Shown one piece after another: positions 1 through 9,807 of a DNA stretch of 64,000 nucleotides (its first letter is position 1; each line of letters begins with the position of its first letter). Location: contig RXJQ01000009.1 in assembly GCA_003963115.1 (NCBI GenBank), positions 62,001 to 126,000 on the forward strand, given 5' to 3'. Made by a program: the position numbers and the translations under genes. Under the pieces are notes generated by a model, which was not told where the DNA came from, searched no databases, and saw only the letters and a list, made by a program, of their open reading frames with translations. The stretch is from Burkholderiales bacterium. Its GTDB lineage: Bacteria; Pseudomonadota; Gammaproteobacteria; Burkholderiales; Burkholderiaceae_C.

Positions 1-1799
1 GCATCCAGTTGCGCCAGGAGGTCCACACCCTTGCCGACGTGGCCGTGCCACTGCCAGGTCAGGGCAACAACTGGCGCCCCTCGCTGGTGAGCGTGGATGG
101 GCGACCGGCCACGACACGGCGTGACCCGAGTGGGGCACTGTGGATCGTCCTGCCGCGCGGCATCAATCAGGTCGTGCTGGAAGCCGATGCCGGGCAGGCT
201 ACCGGTGTCGACATCACGCTGCCACTGCCCGCACGCGAGGTGCATGCGCAAGCCGAGGGCTGGACCTTGTCCGGGCTGGACGGCCATGGTCAGGCCAGCA
301 ACGCCCTGAGCCTGTCTCGCACGCAGGTCGGCGCGGTCAGCGCCGATGGCGGCACGCAGCGCGATGCCCTGCCACCTTTCGTGCGCGTGCAACGCACCTT
401 GCATCTGGGCTTGCGCTGGACCATCGAGACCCGCATCGACCGCATCGCGCCCAGCATGGCGCCGGTGCGCGTGAAGGTGCGCCTGGCCTCCGGCGAGTCC
501 GTCACCGATGACACCGTGGAGGTGAAAGACGGCATCGCCAATGTGCTGCTGGGCACGGGCGGAGCCGGCGATTCAAGCCGCTTTGTCAGCACGCTGGCCA
601 CGGCGCCGCGCATCACGCTCGACAGCCTGCGTGAGCCCAACCAGATCGAACAATGGACGCTGGACGCCTCCACGCAGTGGCACACACGCCTGTCCGGCAT
701 CGCACCCGTGGTGCACCAGGCTCAGGGGCGCTGGATGCCCACCTGGCAGCCCTGGCCGGGCGAACAGGTGGTGATCGACGTGAGCCGGCCAGCCGGCGTG
801 GCGGGGCAGACCTTCACCGTCGACAAGGTGCACACCACCGTCACGCCGGGTGCACGCGCCACCGACGTGACGGCCGAGGCCGGCCTGCGCTCCAGCCAGG
901 GTGGCAACCACCAGATCACCCTGCCTGTTGGCGCCGAGTTGCTCGGCCTGTCGGTGGACGGCCAGACCCTGCCGGTGCTGGCCTCGAAGGGCCAGGTGAC
1001 CGTGCCCATCACGCCTGGCGCGCATCAGCTGCGCGTGGATTGGCGCGAGGCACGCGGCATGGGGCCCCGCTTTGACACCGCTGGCCTGACGCTGGGGGCG
1101 GCGGGCGTCAACGACACCCTGACAGTGAACGTCCCGACCGACCGTGTGGTGCTGGCCGTGGGCGGGCCTGCAGTAGGGCCGGCCGTGCTCTTTTGGGGCG
1201 TGCTGGTGGTGATCATCGCCGTCGCTTTGGCACTGGGCCGCTGGAACGGGTCGCCGCTGAGCGCCCTCTCATGGGTGTTGTTGGGATTGGGCGTGGCGCA
1301 GATGTCCCTGATGGGCATCGCCGTGGTGGTCGGCTGGTTCCTCTTGATGGAGGCACGTGGCCGCTGGGGCGCGAGCCTGGCGCCACGCAGTCTGAAAGTC
1401 GCGCAGGTGCTGCTGGCGCTGTGGGCCGTGCTGGCCGCCGGCGTGTTGCTTGGAACCGTGCGCATGGGCCTGCTGGGCTACCCCGACCTGATGGTGATGG
1501 GCAATGGCTCCAACGCCTCTCAACTGCACTGGTATGCCGACCGACTGCTTGAGCAGTCCACTGCGTCGGCGTGGATCGTGTCGATGCCGGTGCTGCTCTA
1601 CCGTGGCCTGATGCTGCTGTGGGCGCTGTGGCTGGCCGCATCGATGCTGCGCTGGATCCGCTGGGCCTGGGAGCGCTACAGCGCCGGTGGCTACTGGCCA
1701 GGCAAGGCGTCTGATGAGCCCCAACCCGCGCCCGTGCCCGCATCTGACACGGACTCCGACGACTTTCCTGATGCCGACCAGGAAGGTGATGAACGCTGA
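1..1799 (+). CDS. C-terminal part of an unrecognised multi-spanning membrane protein
   Basis: The reading frame is open to the left edge, so the true start lies outside the window and about 598 codons are visible. The first two thirds look like extracytoplasmic beta-rich sequence, with many Thr/Val/Gly strands and no catalytic motif I can name. From about residue 390 there are roughly five hydrophobic segments, followed by a short acidic tail rich in Asp, Glu and Pro. The arrangement suggests a large periplasmic domain anchored by a C-terminal membrane bundle. I do not recognise the family. A 9-bp stem hairpin at 1861-1884 separates it from the convergent gene. Confidence 0.75.
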   Translation, partial: IQLRQEVHTLADVAVPLPGQGNNWRPSLVSVDGRPATTRRDPSGALWIVLPRGINQVVLEADAGQATGVDITLPLPAREVHAQAEGWTLSGLDGHGQASNALSLSRTQVGAVSADGGTQRDALPPFVRVQRTLHLGLRWTIETRIDRIAPSMAPVRVKVRLASGESVTDDTVEVKDGIANVLLGTGGAGDSSRFVSTLATAPRITLDSLREPNQIEQWTLDASTQWHTRLSGIAPVVHQAQGRWMPTWQPWPGEQVVIDVSRPAGVAGQTFTVDKVHTTVTPGARATDVTAEAGLRSSQGGNHQITLPVGAELLGLSVDGQTLPVLASKGQVTVPITPGAHQLRVDWREARGMGPRFDTAGLTLGAAGVNDTLTVNVPTDRVVLAVGGPAVGPAVLFWGVLVVIIAVALALGRWNGSPLSALSWVLLGLGVAQMSLMGIAVVVGWFLLMEARGRWGASLAPRSLKVAQVLLALWAVLAAGVLLGTVRMGLLGYPDLMVMGNGSNASQLHWYADRLLEQSTASAWIVSMPVLLYRGLMLLWALWLAASMLRWIRWAWERYSAGGYWPGKASDEPQPAPVPASDTDSDDFPDADQEGDER

Positions 1800-1860
1800 C
1801 GCAATGGCCATGCCACCCGGACCGACCACCTTGGTGCTCATGTCAATCGGTTGAGCAACG

Positions 1861-1884
1861 AGGACGCGCAGACCCGCGCGTCCT
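1861..1884. terminator. Hairpin between convergent genes
   Basis: AGGACGCGC (1861-1869) and GCGCGTCCT (1876-1884) form a perfect 9-bp stem around a 6-nt loop. It lies between the ends of two convergent genes (1799 and 1904), so it may end transcription from either side. There is no good T tract. Confidence 0.45.
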
Positions 1885-1903
1885 GTGTGTCGATCCCTCG
1901 CCT

Positions 1904-3034
1904 TCAGTCCCCGTTGGGGTCGAGCCACTTCGGCGAAGTCAAGCCGGTAAAGTCGCCAATCACCTTGGCGTCATATGGCCCATTGAGTTGATTGAAGCCA
2001 CTGCCAGCCGCATTGAGTTGCCCTTGCTGAAACACGATGCGCTTGTCAGGGTTCACCTCGATCACGCGGTTGTTGAACTGATCGCTGATCAAGGTGTTGC
2101 CGCTCCTCAAGCGGACTGCGCGTGTGGGCGCAGGATTCTCATTGCTGCCGGCCTGCAGGTTGGTCGCGTACGCCCAGACGATCGAGTCGTTGGCATTGAC
2201 CTCAACGATCCTGTTGTTCCCCGCATCGGTGATCAGCGTGTTGCCGCCCGGTAAGCGGCTGGCGAAAGCCACGGCGCCCAGCGTGCCTGAAGCCGTGAAT
2301 TGCTTGACCACTTGATGGTCCATCGTGACCTCGATCACCCGGTTGTTGCCTTCATCGGCGATCAACACGTGGCCGTTGTCCAGCAACTGTGAACTGTTGG
2401 GGCTGTTGAGTTGATTGCTGCCATTGCCCGCCACGCCCGTGGTCCCGTACTGCCACAGCAGATGATGTGCGCTGTCAACCACCATGACGCGTTGATTGCC
2501 CTGGTCTGTGATCATGACCAACAAGCCATGATGCCGTTGAAATTGCGGCAAGAGCGCCGCGTGCACAGGCGCATTCAGCTGATTGGGCCCAGCGCCAGCA
2601 ACACCGCCTTGCCCGTACTGCCAAACAATGGTTCCTTGTCGATTCACCAGAATCACGCGATTGTCGGCACAGCCGTTCACAGGGTCCGAGCACCCGGGCA
2701 AGGGTGGGTTGCTGGGTGGTGTACCTGTGCCAGAAATGAGCGTGAACGAGCCCACACGCTCGGCATCGTTGACCCCGACGACGCTGTGAGGCCCCGGTTT
2801 GTCAGCGCCATCGCCAAACTGCCAGACGACCTGATGGGTACGCTCATCCACCTCAATGACGCGATTGTTGAACTGGTCTGCAATCAGCACGTGACGCGAA
2901 CCGAGGGAAGGCTTTTCTGCATCTGAAGCCAGGGCAGCATCGGCTGCAACCAGCGCCGCGAGGACCGTACTGGCCGCCAGGAAGGTGGCACGACGGCGCC
3001 ATTGCTGCTCGGATGAATTGCTTGGTAGGTGCAT
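1904..3034 (-). CDS. Secreted six-bladed NHL-type beta-propeller protein
   Basis: The start ATG at 3034 is chosen because AGGAG sits just upstream; it gives 376 residues. The N-terminus has a run of arginines before a hydrophobic stretch ending in an Ala-rich cleavage region, which suggests export, possibly by Tat. The mature part holds six repeats of the form VLIADQFNNRVIEV followed by a strand such as VVWQFG, which is the usual pattern of an NHL or PQQ-like propeller. No catalytic residues are evident, and such domains commonly bind ligands or proteins. It is divergent from the heme-porin gene at 3265 across a 230-bp region with two inverted repeats. A functional link to that gene is possible but unproven. 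Confidence 0.8.
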   Translation of the reverse strand: MHLPSNSSEQQWRRRATFLAASTVLAALVAADAALASDAEKPSLGSRHVLIADQFNNRVIEVDERTHQVVWQFGDGADKPGPHSVVGVNDAERVGSFTLISGTGTPPSNPPLPGCSDPVNGCADNRVILVNRQGTIVWQYGQGGVAGAGPNQLNAPVHAALLPQFQRHHGLLVMITDQGNQRVMVVDSAHHLLWQYGTTGVAGNGSNQLNSPNSSQLLDNGHVLIADEGNNRVIEVTMDHQVVKQFTASGTLGAVAFASRLPGGNTLITDAGNNRIVEVNANDSIVWAYATNLQAGSNENPAPTRAVRLRSGNTLISDQFNNRVIEVNPDKRIVFQQGQLNAAGSGFNQLNGPYDAKVIGDFTGLTSPKWLDPNGD

Positions 3035-3080
3035 GGCACGCTCCTTTCGTTGCGGGATCAAGTCCAAAGGACATGGCAGC

Positions 3081-3105
3081 CTCGACACCACTGAACCGTG
3101 TCGAG
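3081..3105. promoter_or_regulatory. Inverted repeat in the divergent promoter region
   Basis: CTCGACAC (3081-3088) and GTGTCGAG (3098-3105) are perfect inverted copies separated by 9 nt. They lie 47 bp upstream of the propeller gene start, so this could be a leader hairpin or an operator. Confidence 0.35.
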
Positions 3106-3127
3106 CCCAGCGGTTGATGCCCTTTCG

Positions 3128-3143
3128 TTGAACAACAGTTCAA
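3128..3143. promoter_or_regulatory. Palindromic operator candidate TTGAAC-N4-GTTCAA
   Basis: A perfect 6+4+6 palindrome lies in the middle of the divergent intergenic region between the propeller gene and the Cyc2-like gene, a position suited to a dimeric regulator acting on both. The regulator is unknown. Confidence 0.4.
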
Positions 3144-3264
3144 AGTGGACAAACTGATTGATACCGATCCAGGGGCATGGCGTCTGTCGCGCAAGGCAAC
3201 AAGCGACTGAACCCCACAGCATGGCAGACGCATTAACCGACATCCAAATGCCTGTGAGACGTCC

Positions 3265-4650
3265 ATGCCTTACCTCTTCAATGGCCGGCTGATGCGCTGG
3301 TGCCGGGCCTGCACATGGTCATGGCTGCTCGGCCCGGTCTGCTGGGCGCTGTGCACATCTGCCCATGCACTGCCAAGCTTTGCCCGGCAAACCGGCATGG
3401 CCTGCGCTCAATGCCACGTCGGCGCCTTCGGTCCTCAGCTCACGCCCTATGGCACGCTTTTCAAGTTGCGCGGCTACACAGACCACGATGATCGCCCCGG
3501 CCATCTGCCCCTGGCGGCGATGGTGCAGACCTCGTTCACGCGCACGGCCAGCGACCAGAACCCTCCGCCCGAACATGGCGCGGTCAACAACAACACGGAA
3601 CTGGACCAGGCGTCGCTCTTCATTGCCGGACGCTGGACGGACCACGTGGGCTCGTTCGTCCAGATCACCTACGACGGTATCGCCAAGACCACCGCGTTGG
3701 ACAATATGGACATCCGCTACGCAGACAGCACCACGATCGCAGGCCACGATGCCCTCCTGGGCTTGACGCTCAACAACGCGCCGGGTGTTCAAGATCCCTT
3801 CAACACTTTGCCAGCCTGGGGCTTTCCGTACATCCAGTCGGGTGTGGCACCTGGCCTGGGCGGCGCCGCCAGCCTGCTGAGTGATGGGCCTGGCCTGGCA
3901 CATCGCGTGACGGGCTTGTCGGCTTACGGGCTGCTCGAAGGCAAACTCTATGCCGAGCTGGGCGCTTACGCTGCGCTGTCGCCGTCGCTTCAATCGCACT
4001 TGGGCCTGGGCCGCGACGGTGATGTCGGCCGCGTGAGCGCCAACTATTGGCGACTGGCCTACCTCGAAAACCTCGGCGATGAAGCCTACAGCGCAGGCCT
4101 GCTTGGCTTCAATGCCGGCCTGCGACCCAGCCGCCTTGAAAGCGATGCGAGCAACCGCCTGCGCGACATCGGCATCGACGGCATGGCGCAGTGGCATCCA
4201 TTCGGAGACCACGCCTGGAGCCTGTATGGTCGTTACGTACGCGAACACCAACGGCGCGACTTTGACCAGGCAAACGGTCTGGCCGACAACAACAGCGACA
4301 GCCTGAGGGAGTTGTGGCTCAACGCTTCGTACTATTACCGTCAGACGTGGGGGGCCACGGTGGGCGCATTTCGTACCTCAGGCTCCATGGATGCGAGCCT
4401 GTATGGGGGACTCTTGAATGCCGCCAACGGCAAGCCCGACACATCTGGCTTCTTGCTGCAAGCCGATTGGACTTTGTGGGGACGCCAGGTGCCCACGGCT
4501 TTTCCGCTCCCATCAACCAGCAACCTTCGAGTCGGCGCCCAGTATTGGTTCTACGGCACCTTTGCCGGCGCGCATACCAACTATGACGGTCAGGGCCGCA
4601 AGGCCAAGGACAACAACACCTTTTTCCTGTTTGCGTGGTTGGCGCTCTAG
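3265..4650 (+). CDS. Monoheme cytochrome-outer membrane barrel fusion (Cyc2-like)
   Basis: The 461-residue protein has a signal peptide ending near AHA (about residue 35). Next comes LPSFARQTGMACAQCH, giving one heme c motif (Cys47, Cys50, His51), then a conserved-looking stretch LTPYGTLFKLRGY. The remaining 380 residues alternate polar and aromatic positions, contain many Asn/Asp/Gly turns and end in a hydrophobic strand closing with LFAWLAL, as expected for an outer-membrane beta-barrel. One heme at the N-terminus of a porin-like barrel is the architecture of Cyc2, the outer-membrane iron oxidase of neutrophilic and acidophilic iron oxidisers. The wider family has members of unknown role, so iron oxidation here is inference. 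Length agrees with Cyc2 proteins of 400-500 residues. Confidence 0.7.
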   Translation: MPYLFNGRLMRWCRACTWSWLLGPVCWALCTSAHALPSFARQTGMACAQCHVGAFGPQLTPYGTLFKLRGYTDHDDRPGHLPLAAMVQTSFTRTASDQNPPPEHGAVNNNTELDQASLFIAGRWTDHVGSFVQITYDGIAKTTALDNMDIRYADSTTIAGHDALLGLTLNNAPGVQDPFNTLPAWGFPYIQSGVAPGLGGAASLLSDGPGLAHRVTGLSAYGLLEGKLYAELGAYAALSPSLQSHLGLGRDGDVGRVSANYWRLAYLENLGDEAYSAGLLGFNAGLRPSRLESDASNRLRDIGIDGMAQWHPFGDHAWSLYGRYVREHQRRDFDQANGLADNNSDSLRELWLNASYYYRQTWGATVGAFRTSGSMDASLYGGLLNAANGKPDTSGFLLQADWTLWGRQVPTAFPLPSTSNLRVGAQYWFYGTFAGAHTNYDGQGRKAKDNNTFFLFAWLAL

Positions 4651-4692
4651 CCTGGCGACGCTTCGGCCATTCCGGCCATTTGGGCCATCTGT

Positions 4693-5715
4693 TTACTTCG
4701 CCTCGTTGACCTTCACACCCGCCTGCATCGCCTGCTGATCCGCGTGGTACGACGACCTAACCAGCGGCCCCACCGCCGCATGCGTGAAGCCCATCTTCGC
4801 GGCCTCGTCCTCGAACATCTTGAAGGTGTCGGGGTGCACGTAACGGCGCACCGGCAGGTGGTGGCCGCTGGGTGCGAGGTACTGCCCGATGGTGATCATG
4901 TCGATGCCATGCTCGCGCATATCGCGCATCACCTGCAGGATCTCCTCATCGGTCTCGCCCAGGCCCAGCATCAGGCCGCTCTTGGTGGGCACGTCCGGCG
5001 CGAACGCCTTGAAGCGCTTGAGCAGGTTCAGGCTGTACTGGTAGTCGGAGCCGGGGCGCGCTTCCTTGTACAGACGCGGCACGGTCTCCAGGTTGTGGTT
5101 CATCACGTCAGGCGGTGCGGCCTTGAGGATCTCCAGCGCGCGGTCCATGCGGCCACGGAAGTCCGGCGTCAGGATCTCGATGCGGGTGGCAGGTGATTGT
5201 TCGCGCACCTGCTGGATGCATTCGACAAAGTGCGCCGCGCCACCATCGCGCAGGTCATCGCGGTCCACGCTGGTGATCACCACGTACTTGAGCTTGAGCG
5301 CGGCAATCGTCTTGGCCAGGTTGGCCGGCTCGTTCACGTCGAGGGGATCAGGGCGGCCATGGCCCACATCGCAGAAGGGGCAGCGGCGCGTGCACTTGTC
5401 GCCCATGATCATGAAGGTGGCCGTGCCGTGGCCGAAGCATTCGCCGATGTTGGGACAGGAGGCCTCTTCGCACACCGTGTGCAGCTTGTGCTCGCGCAGG
5501 ATGTTCTTGATCTCGTAAAAGCGTGTGCTGGGCGAGCCCGCCTTGACGCGGATCCAGTCCGGCTTCTTGAGCACCTCGCCTGCCGGCACGACCTTGATGG
5601 GAATGCGCGCGGTCTTGGCCTGGGCCTTTTGCTTGGCGCTGGGGTCGTAGGAAGCGGCGGCGGCACTGCCGGAAAGGGGGGAGGATTCAGCGGAGGAGGG
5701 ATCTTGAGCGGACAT
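4693..5715 (-). CDS. lipA: Lipoyl synthase
   Basis: A radical SAM enzyme that inserts two sulfur atoms into protein-bound octanoyl groups to make lipoyl cofactor. Both iron-sulfur sites are visible: [12 protein letters not shown] for the auxiliary cluster and CTRRCPFC, the CxxxCxxC SAM cluster. The start ATG at 5715 gives 340 residues, beginning with a Ser/Ala-rich tail typical of the betaproteobacterial enzyme. No strong Shine-Dalgarno sequence is present. It lies downstream of lipB on the same strand with about 150 bp between them, so the two steps of lipoyl synthesis are probably co-expressed. It converges on the Cyc2-like gene. Confidence 0.96.
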   Translation of the reverse strand: MSAQDPSSAESSPLSGSAAAASYDPSAKQKAQAKTARIPIKVVPAGEVLKKPDWIRVKAGSPSTRFYEIKNILREHKLHTVCEEASCPNIGECFGHGTATFMIMGDKCTRRCPFCDVGHGRPDPLDVNEPANLAKTIAALKLKYVVITSVDRDDLRDGGAAHFVECIQQVREQSPATRIEILTPDFRGRMDRALEILKAAPPDVMNHNLETVPRLYKEARPGSDYQYSLNLLKRFKAFAPDVPTKSGLMLGLGETDEEILQVMRDMREHGIDMITIGQYLAPSGHHLPVRRYVHPDTFKMFEDEAAKMGFTHAAVGPLVRSSYHADQQAMQAGVKVNEAK

Positions 5716-5863
5716 GGTCGGTCTTCGGCAATCGGTGCCCGAGCTTCTCCATCGACTGACGGCCGGGCCATCTGTCACTGTATCCGATCGGCGTCGTGCA
5801 GGGTGAAAGGCGGCGCACAAGTGCGGAAGACCACATGGCCTTGCCCCCCGGCTGAAGAGGACC

Positions 5864-6553
5864 TCAGCGCGCCAGACGCAGATCGAGTTGCTGGGCCTGC
5901 ACCGCCGCCGCTTCGTCCCAGCCCACGCTCACGCCGATGCTGGCCAGGTCGACGGTGCGCAGCCCGCTGTAGCCGCAGGGGTTGATGCGGTCGTAGGGGC
6001 GCAGGTCCATGGCCACGTTCAGCGCCATGCCATGGTAGGTGCAGTGCCGCGAGACCTTGATGCCCAGCGCCGCGATCTTGCCCAGGCCCTTGAACGGGTC
6101 GCGCGGGTCACGCGGCTCGGTCAAGGCGGCATGCGCGAAAGGGTCGTCCAGGCGCACATAGATGCCTGGCGCGCCGCCCACGCGGTGCCCCGTCACGCCA
6201 AAGTGCGCCAGCGTGCGGATGATGGCCTCCTCCAGCCGGTAGACGTATTCCTTGACGAAGTAGCCGCGCCGGTCCAGGTTGAGCAGCGGGTAGGCCACGA
6301 CCTGCCCCGGCCCGTGGTACGTCACCTGGCCGCCCCGGTTGGTCTGCACCACGGGGATGTGGTCGGGACCTTCGGGGTTGAACAGCACGTGATCCGACTT
6401 GCCGGCCAGCCCTTGCGTGAAGGTTGGTGGGTGCTGGCAGACCCAGATTTCATCGGGTGTCTCGGCGGCGCGGGATTCTGTGAAGGCCTGCATGGCCTGC
6501 ATGGTGGGGGCGTAGTCAACCAGGCCCAGGTTCTTGATGATCGTCGTGCTCAC
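5864..6553 (-). CDS. lipB: Octanoyltransferase
   Basis: Transfers octanoate from acyl carrier protein to lipoyl domains, the step before LipA. The signature [12 protein letters not shown], the catalytic-lysine region [12 protein letters not shown] and the catalytic cysteine in INPCGY are all present. The start is uncertain: the GTG at 6553 gives 229 residues beginning [14 protein letters not shown], which fits the family, while a TTG at 6604 overlapping the dprA stop would add 17 residues that do not look like LipB. Close packing behind dprA suggests one transcript. Confidence 0.93.
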   Translation of the reverse strand: MSTTIIKNLGLVDYAPTMQAMQAFTESRAAETPDEIWVCQHPPTFTQGLAGKSDHVLFNPEGPDHIPVVQTNRGGQVTYHGPGQVVAYPLLNLDRRGYFVKEYVYRLEEAIIRTLAHFGVTGHRVGGAPGIYVRLDDPFAHAALTEPRDPRDPFKGLGKIAALGIKVSRHCTYHGMALNVAMDLRPYDRINPCGYSGLRTVDLASIGVSVGWDEAAAVQAQQLDLRLAR

Positions 6554-6600
6554 GACCGCGTTTGTATCACCCTCACCGATTCCGCATAGCTTTACTGGTC

Positions 6601-7770
6601 TCAAGCCGCCGCCACGCGCTGGAACAACTGCCCCGGCAGGCGGGCCACCTGTCCCATCAGCTCCAGCTCCAACAGGCGTGCGCCCAGGTCGGCCGCACCC
6701 AGGCCGGTGCGCGCCGACAAGGCCTCCTGGCTGACCGGGTCATAGCCCATGGCGGCCAGAATGGCGTCCTGATCGGGATCTTGGTCGGGCGCGTCATCGG
6801 CACCGGCCACGCTGCGGTCGCTGGCCTGGCTGGCCGACAACCCACCGGATGCCCCACCCAGCGCGACCTCCAACCGCAGTTCATCGAGCACATCCTGCGC
6901 CGTCTCCACCAGCTTGGCACCTTGCTTGATCAGGGCATGACAGCCCCGCGCCTGGGGCGAGTGGATGGAGCCCGGGATGGCCAGCACCTCGCGCCCCATC
7001 TCGGCGGCCAGGCGCGCGGTGATCAGGGAGCCGGACTGCACGGCCGCCTCCACCACCAGCGTGGCTCGCGACAAGGCCGCCACGATGCGGTTGCGCTTTG
7101 GGAAGTTGGCTTGCAGCGGCGGCGTGCCCAGCGTGAACTCGCTCAGCAGCAAGCCCTGCTCGGCCAGGCGCTGCGTCAGGGCCTGGTGGGACTTGGGGTA
7201 GACCACATCCAGCCCGGTGCCCACCACCGCGATGGTGCTGCCCTGACCACCATCCAGGGCACCTTGGTGGGCCGCGCCATCCACGCCCAGCGCCAGGCCC
7301 GACACCACGGTCACGCCCGCATCACTGAGCGCCTTGGCAAAAGCATAGGCGTTGTCACGGCCCTGCGGGCTGGGATGCCGGCTGCCCACGACGGCCACAG
7401 CGGGCTTGGCGAGCAAGTCCAGACGCCCCTGCGCGAACAGCAGCAAGGGTGGGTCCGCGGCCTGCAGCAAGGTCGATGGATAAAGCGCATCAGCCAGGCA
7501 CAGCACCTGACGAGCACGGCCTCCGTCAGGCAGGCTGGGTGAGGTCGCCAGCCAGGTCAGCAAGGTCTCGAATTGGGCGTCCAGCTCGGGCGGCACGGCT
7601 GCCAGCGCCGCCCGCTCGCGTTTGCCCAGCAGGGCTTGCAAGGCCTCATCGCCTGCGTCAAAGATGGCCTGGGGCGAGCCCAGGGCGGCCAGCAATTTGC
7701 GCGCGCTGCCCGGGCCAATGCGCGGCGTCAGCACCAGGCGCAGCCAGGCACGCAGTTCCTCCTGATCCAT
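6601..7770 (-). CDS. dprA: DNA processing protein DprA
   Basis: Loads RecA onto incoming single-stranded DNA during natural transformation. The start ATG at 7770 gives [10 protein letters not shown] and 389 residues. An N-terminal helix-hairpin-like region is followed by the DprA Rossmann domain with the signature [15 protein letters not shown] and [18 protein letters not shown]-terminal winged helix (about the last 65 residues) is present, as in the longer DprA proteins. The gene lies between the LysM gene terminator and lipB. With the type IV pilus genes elsewhere in the window it is consistent with natural competence, though DprA alone does not prove it. Confidence 0.94.
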   Translation of the reverse strand: MDQEELRAWLRLVLTPRIGPGSARKLLAALGSPQAIFDAGDEALQALLGKRERAALAAVPPELDAQFETLLTWLATSPSLPDGGRARQVLCLADALYPSTLLQAADPPLLLFAQGRLDLLAKPAVAVVGSRHPSPQGRDNAYAFAKALSDAGVTVVSGLALGVDGAAHQGALDGGQGSTIAVVGTGLDVVYPKSHQALTQRLAEQGLLLSEFTLGTPPLQANFPKRNRIVAALSRATLVVEAAVQSGSLITARLAAEMGREVLAIPGSIHSPQARGCHALIKQGAKLVETAQDVLDELRLEVALGGASGGLSASQASDRSVAGADDAPDQDPDQDAILAAMGYDPVSQEALSARTGLGAADLGARLLELELMGQVARLPGQLFQRVAAA

Positions 7771-7797
7771 TTTGTTTTGTCTCTTGGTCACATGAAG

Positions 7798-7835
7798 CAA
7801 AAAGGGCAGAGCGGGTTCACGCCGCATCTGCCCTT
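7798..7835 (-). terminator. Rho-independent terminator after the LysM gene
   Basis: On the minus strand AAGGGCAGA pairs perfectly with TCTGCCCTT, extended by GCGG/CCGC with one bulged base, and is followed by a T5 run. A second small hairpin (CAGGGC/GCCCTG, 7842-7857) precedes it. It sits between the LysM gene stop (7875) and the dprA start (7770). Confidence 0.75.
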
Positions 7836-7874
7836 CACTGACAGGGCCTCGGCCCTGCGGGGTTCAGTCCATCA

Positions 7875-9065
7875 TCACTGCTGAGGCTGGGTGAAGTGAT
7901 CCCCCGCCTTGACCGGGTCAAGCGCTTTGAGGATCAGGGCATAAGACACGCGGTCGAACACGCGGAACACGAACAGGTGGCCGTTGGGCTCGTCCGGCAG
8001 TGCCAGGGTCGCCTTGTCGTCGCTCGTCTTGTCCTGCACCACGGCGCCGGCACGCCACAGCGCCAGCACATGGCCACGCTCGATGCCGTCGCGGGCGCCC
8101 TTGTTGATCGACACGATCTGGTTCTGGCCAGCCGTCAGGGCATCACCATAGATGGAGATGATGTTGCCCGAGACGTTCTGGGCCGGCGCATGCGGCACCA
8201 TGTTGACGTATTCGCGCGGCGGCACAGGCGAGAGGCGATCGCCCACGGCCACTTCCTGGCGCAGGCTGGTGATCGTGAAGGTGGACGGGATGACGACCTG
8301 GCCGCCGTCCGCACCTGTGCCTTCGGCGCCATCGCGGGTCTTGCTGGCCGTGCCCACATACTGGCCTTCGAAGCCCAGCACCTCGTGGGTGATGGGGTCT
8401 CGCAGGGGCTTGGGCTCGCGGAAGAGGCGGAAGTCGCCGCGGCCATTGAGGTCGCCGCGCACATAGGCGGTCTCACCACGCGACAGCACCACGCGGCCCT
8501 CCTGCGTGGCCACGATGCGCGGCGCCTGCAAGAGCTCCTCGCTGGTATCGAACACCACCGCCTCGTTGAAGAAAGGCTCCAGCAGGTGCACGCGCACGCT
8601 GCTGATGGCGTCATCGAGGCTGCCTTCGCGCACGCGCGGCGACAGCTTCACCGTGCCGCCCGCACCCACCACCGGCTCGCCCACGCGCAGGCGAGCGCGA
8701 CCATTGCTCTTGTCCAGATACAGCATCTGCCCCGGGAAGATCAGGTGCGGATTGCGGATCTGCTGCATGTTCATGCCCCACAGCTCGGGCCAGCGCCAGG
8801 GCGATTTCAGAAACAGCCCGGAAATATCCCAGAGGGTGTCGCCACGCTTGACGGTATAGGTATCGGGCGCATTGGGCGCCAGTTCGGACAGGGGCACGCC
8901 GGCCTCGGCCACTTTGGACGCCGTGGCTTTTTGCTGCGAGGTGATGGGGTAGTTGGGGAAACCCTCGGCATGGGCCGCCGTGGCCAAACTACCTGCCAGC
9001 ACGCCCAGCGTGGCAAGTGCCGATACAGTCATCCGAGCCGCACAGGACAGCGATCGCTGGGTCAT
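7875..9065 (-). CDS. LysM-domain exported protein
   Basis: The ATG at 9065 is chosen because TTGGAGA lies about 10 nt upstream; it gives 396 residues. A signal peptide with an Ala-rich cleavage site near AHAEG leads into one LysM domain around residues 68-120 (YTVKRGDTLWDISGLFL, then NPHLIFPGQMLYL). The following 270 residues contain no recognisable enzyme domain and are rich in beta strands. LysM binds peptidoglycan, so the protein is expected at the cell wall in the periplasm. The placement between dprA and def, divergent from def, is common for this LysM family in Burkholderiales. Its exact role is unknown. Confidence 0.88.
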   Translation of the reverse strand: MTQRSLSCAARMTVSALATLGVLAGSLATAAHAEGFPNYPITSQQKATASKVAEAGVPLSELAPNAPDTYTVKRGDTLWDISGLFLKSPWRWPELWGMNMQQIRNPHLIFPGQMLYLDKSNGRARLRVGEPVVGAGGTVKLSPRVREGSLDDAISSVRVHLLEPFFNEAVVFDTSEELLQAPRIVATQEGRVVLSRGETAYVRGDLNGRGDFRLFREPKPLRDPITHEVLGFEGQYVGTASKTRDGAEGTGADGGQVVIPSTFTITSLRQEVAVGDRLSPVPPREYVNMVPHAPAQNVSGNIISIYGDALTAGQNQIVSINKGARDGIERGHVLALWRAGAVVQDKTSDDKATLALPDEPNGHLFVFRVFDRVSYALILKALDPVKAGDHFTQPQQ

Positions 9066-9288
9066 GAAAACAGTCTCCAATTACCGGCCGAAGAGATTCC
9101 CTTACGCAGGGTTACCTCAGATTCGGCAAAATCTGGTCAATGATCATTTGATTCTGCCCGCAAAACCTGCACGGTCGCAACGAAAATTGCCCCGTGTTAC
9201 CTGCGGTTGCCGGCCCGGCACGGACCCGGTCGTTGCGCCGCTTCCACAACGATATTGTTGATTTCCCTCGTCAGGACACGAACAGAAC

Positions 9289-9807
9289 ATGGCCTTGCTG
9301 CCCATCCTCACCTACCCCGACCCCCGACTGCATACCGTGGCCAAACCCGTGGCACAGGTGGATGAGCGCATCCGCCAATTGGTCGACGACATGCTGGAGA
9401 CCATGTACGACGCCAAGGGCGTGGGCTTGGCTGCCACGCAGGTCGACGTGCACGAGCGCGTGGTCGTCATCGACACCAGCGAGGAGCGCAACCGGCCCCT
9501 GGTGCTGATCAACCCCGAGATCATCTGGGCCAGCCATGAGATGCTGGTGTGGGAAGAAGGCTGCCTCTCCGTGCCCGCCATCTACGACAAGGTCGACCGC
9601 CACACCCGCGTCAAGGTGCGCGCGCTCAACCGCGATGGCCAGAGCTTCGAGTTCGATGCCGACGATGACCTGATGTCGGTGTGCATACAGCATGAGCTCG
9701 ATCACCTGCTGGGCAAGGTCTTCGTGGAGTACCTCTCGCCTTTGAAGCGCAACCGCATCAAGGCCAAGCTGCAGAAGAAGGCCCGCGAGGATCGCCACGC
9801 CGCATGA
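9289..9807 (+). CDS. def: Peptide deformylase
   Basis: Removes the formyl group from the initiator methionine of new proteins. All three metalloenzyme motifs are visible in the 172 residues: [17 protein letters not shown] (metal-binding Cys) and QHELDH (two metal-binding His and the catalytic Glu). The stop overlaps the fmt start in an ATGA, so translation of the two formyl-methionine cycle enzymes is likely coupled. Confidence 0.97.
   Translation: MALLPILTYPDPRLHTVAKPVAQVDERIRQLVDDMLETMYDAKGVGLAATQVDVHERVVVIDTSEERNRPLVLINPEIIWASHEMLVWEEGCLSVPAIYDKVDRHTRVKVRALNRDGQSFEFDADDDLMSVCIQHELDHLLGKVFVEYLSPLKRNRIKAKLQKKAREDRHAA

Noticed and set aside
3128-3143. LexA box reading of TTGAAC-N4-GTTCAA
   Set aside because: GAAC-N4-GTTC is the Gram-positive type of LexA site. 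Gamma/betaproteobacterial sites are CTGT-N8-ACAG, and neither neighbour is an SOS gene.
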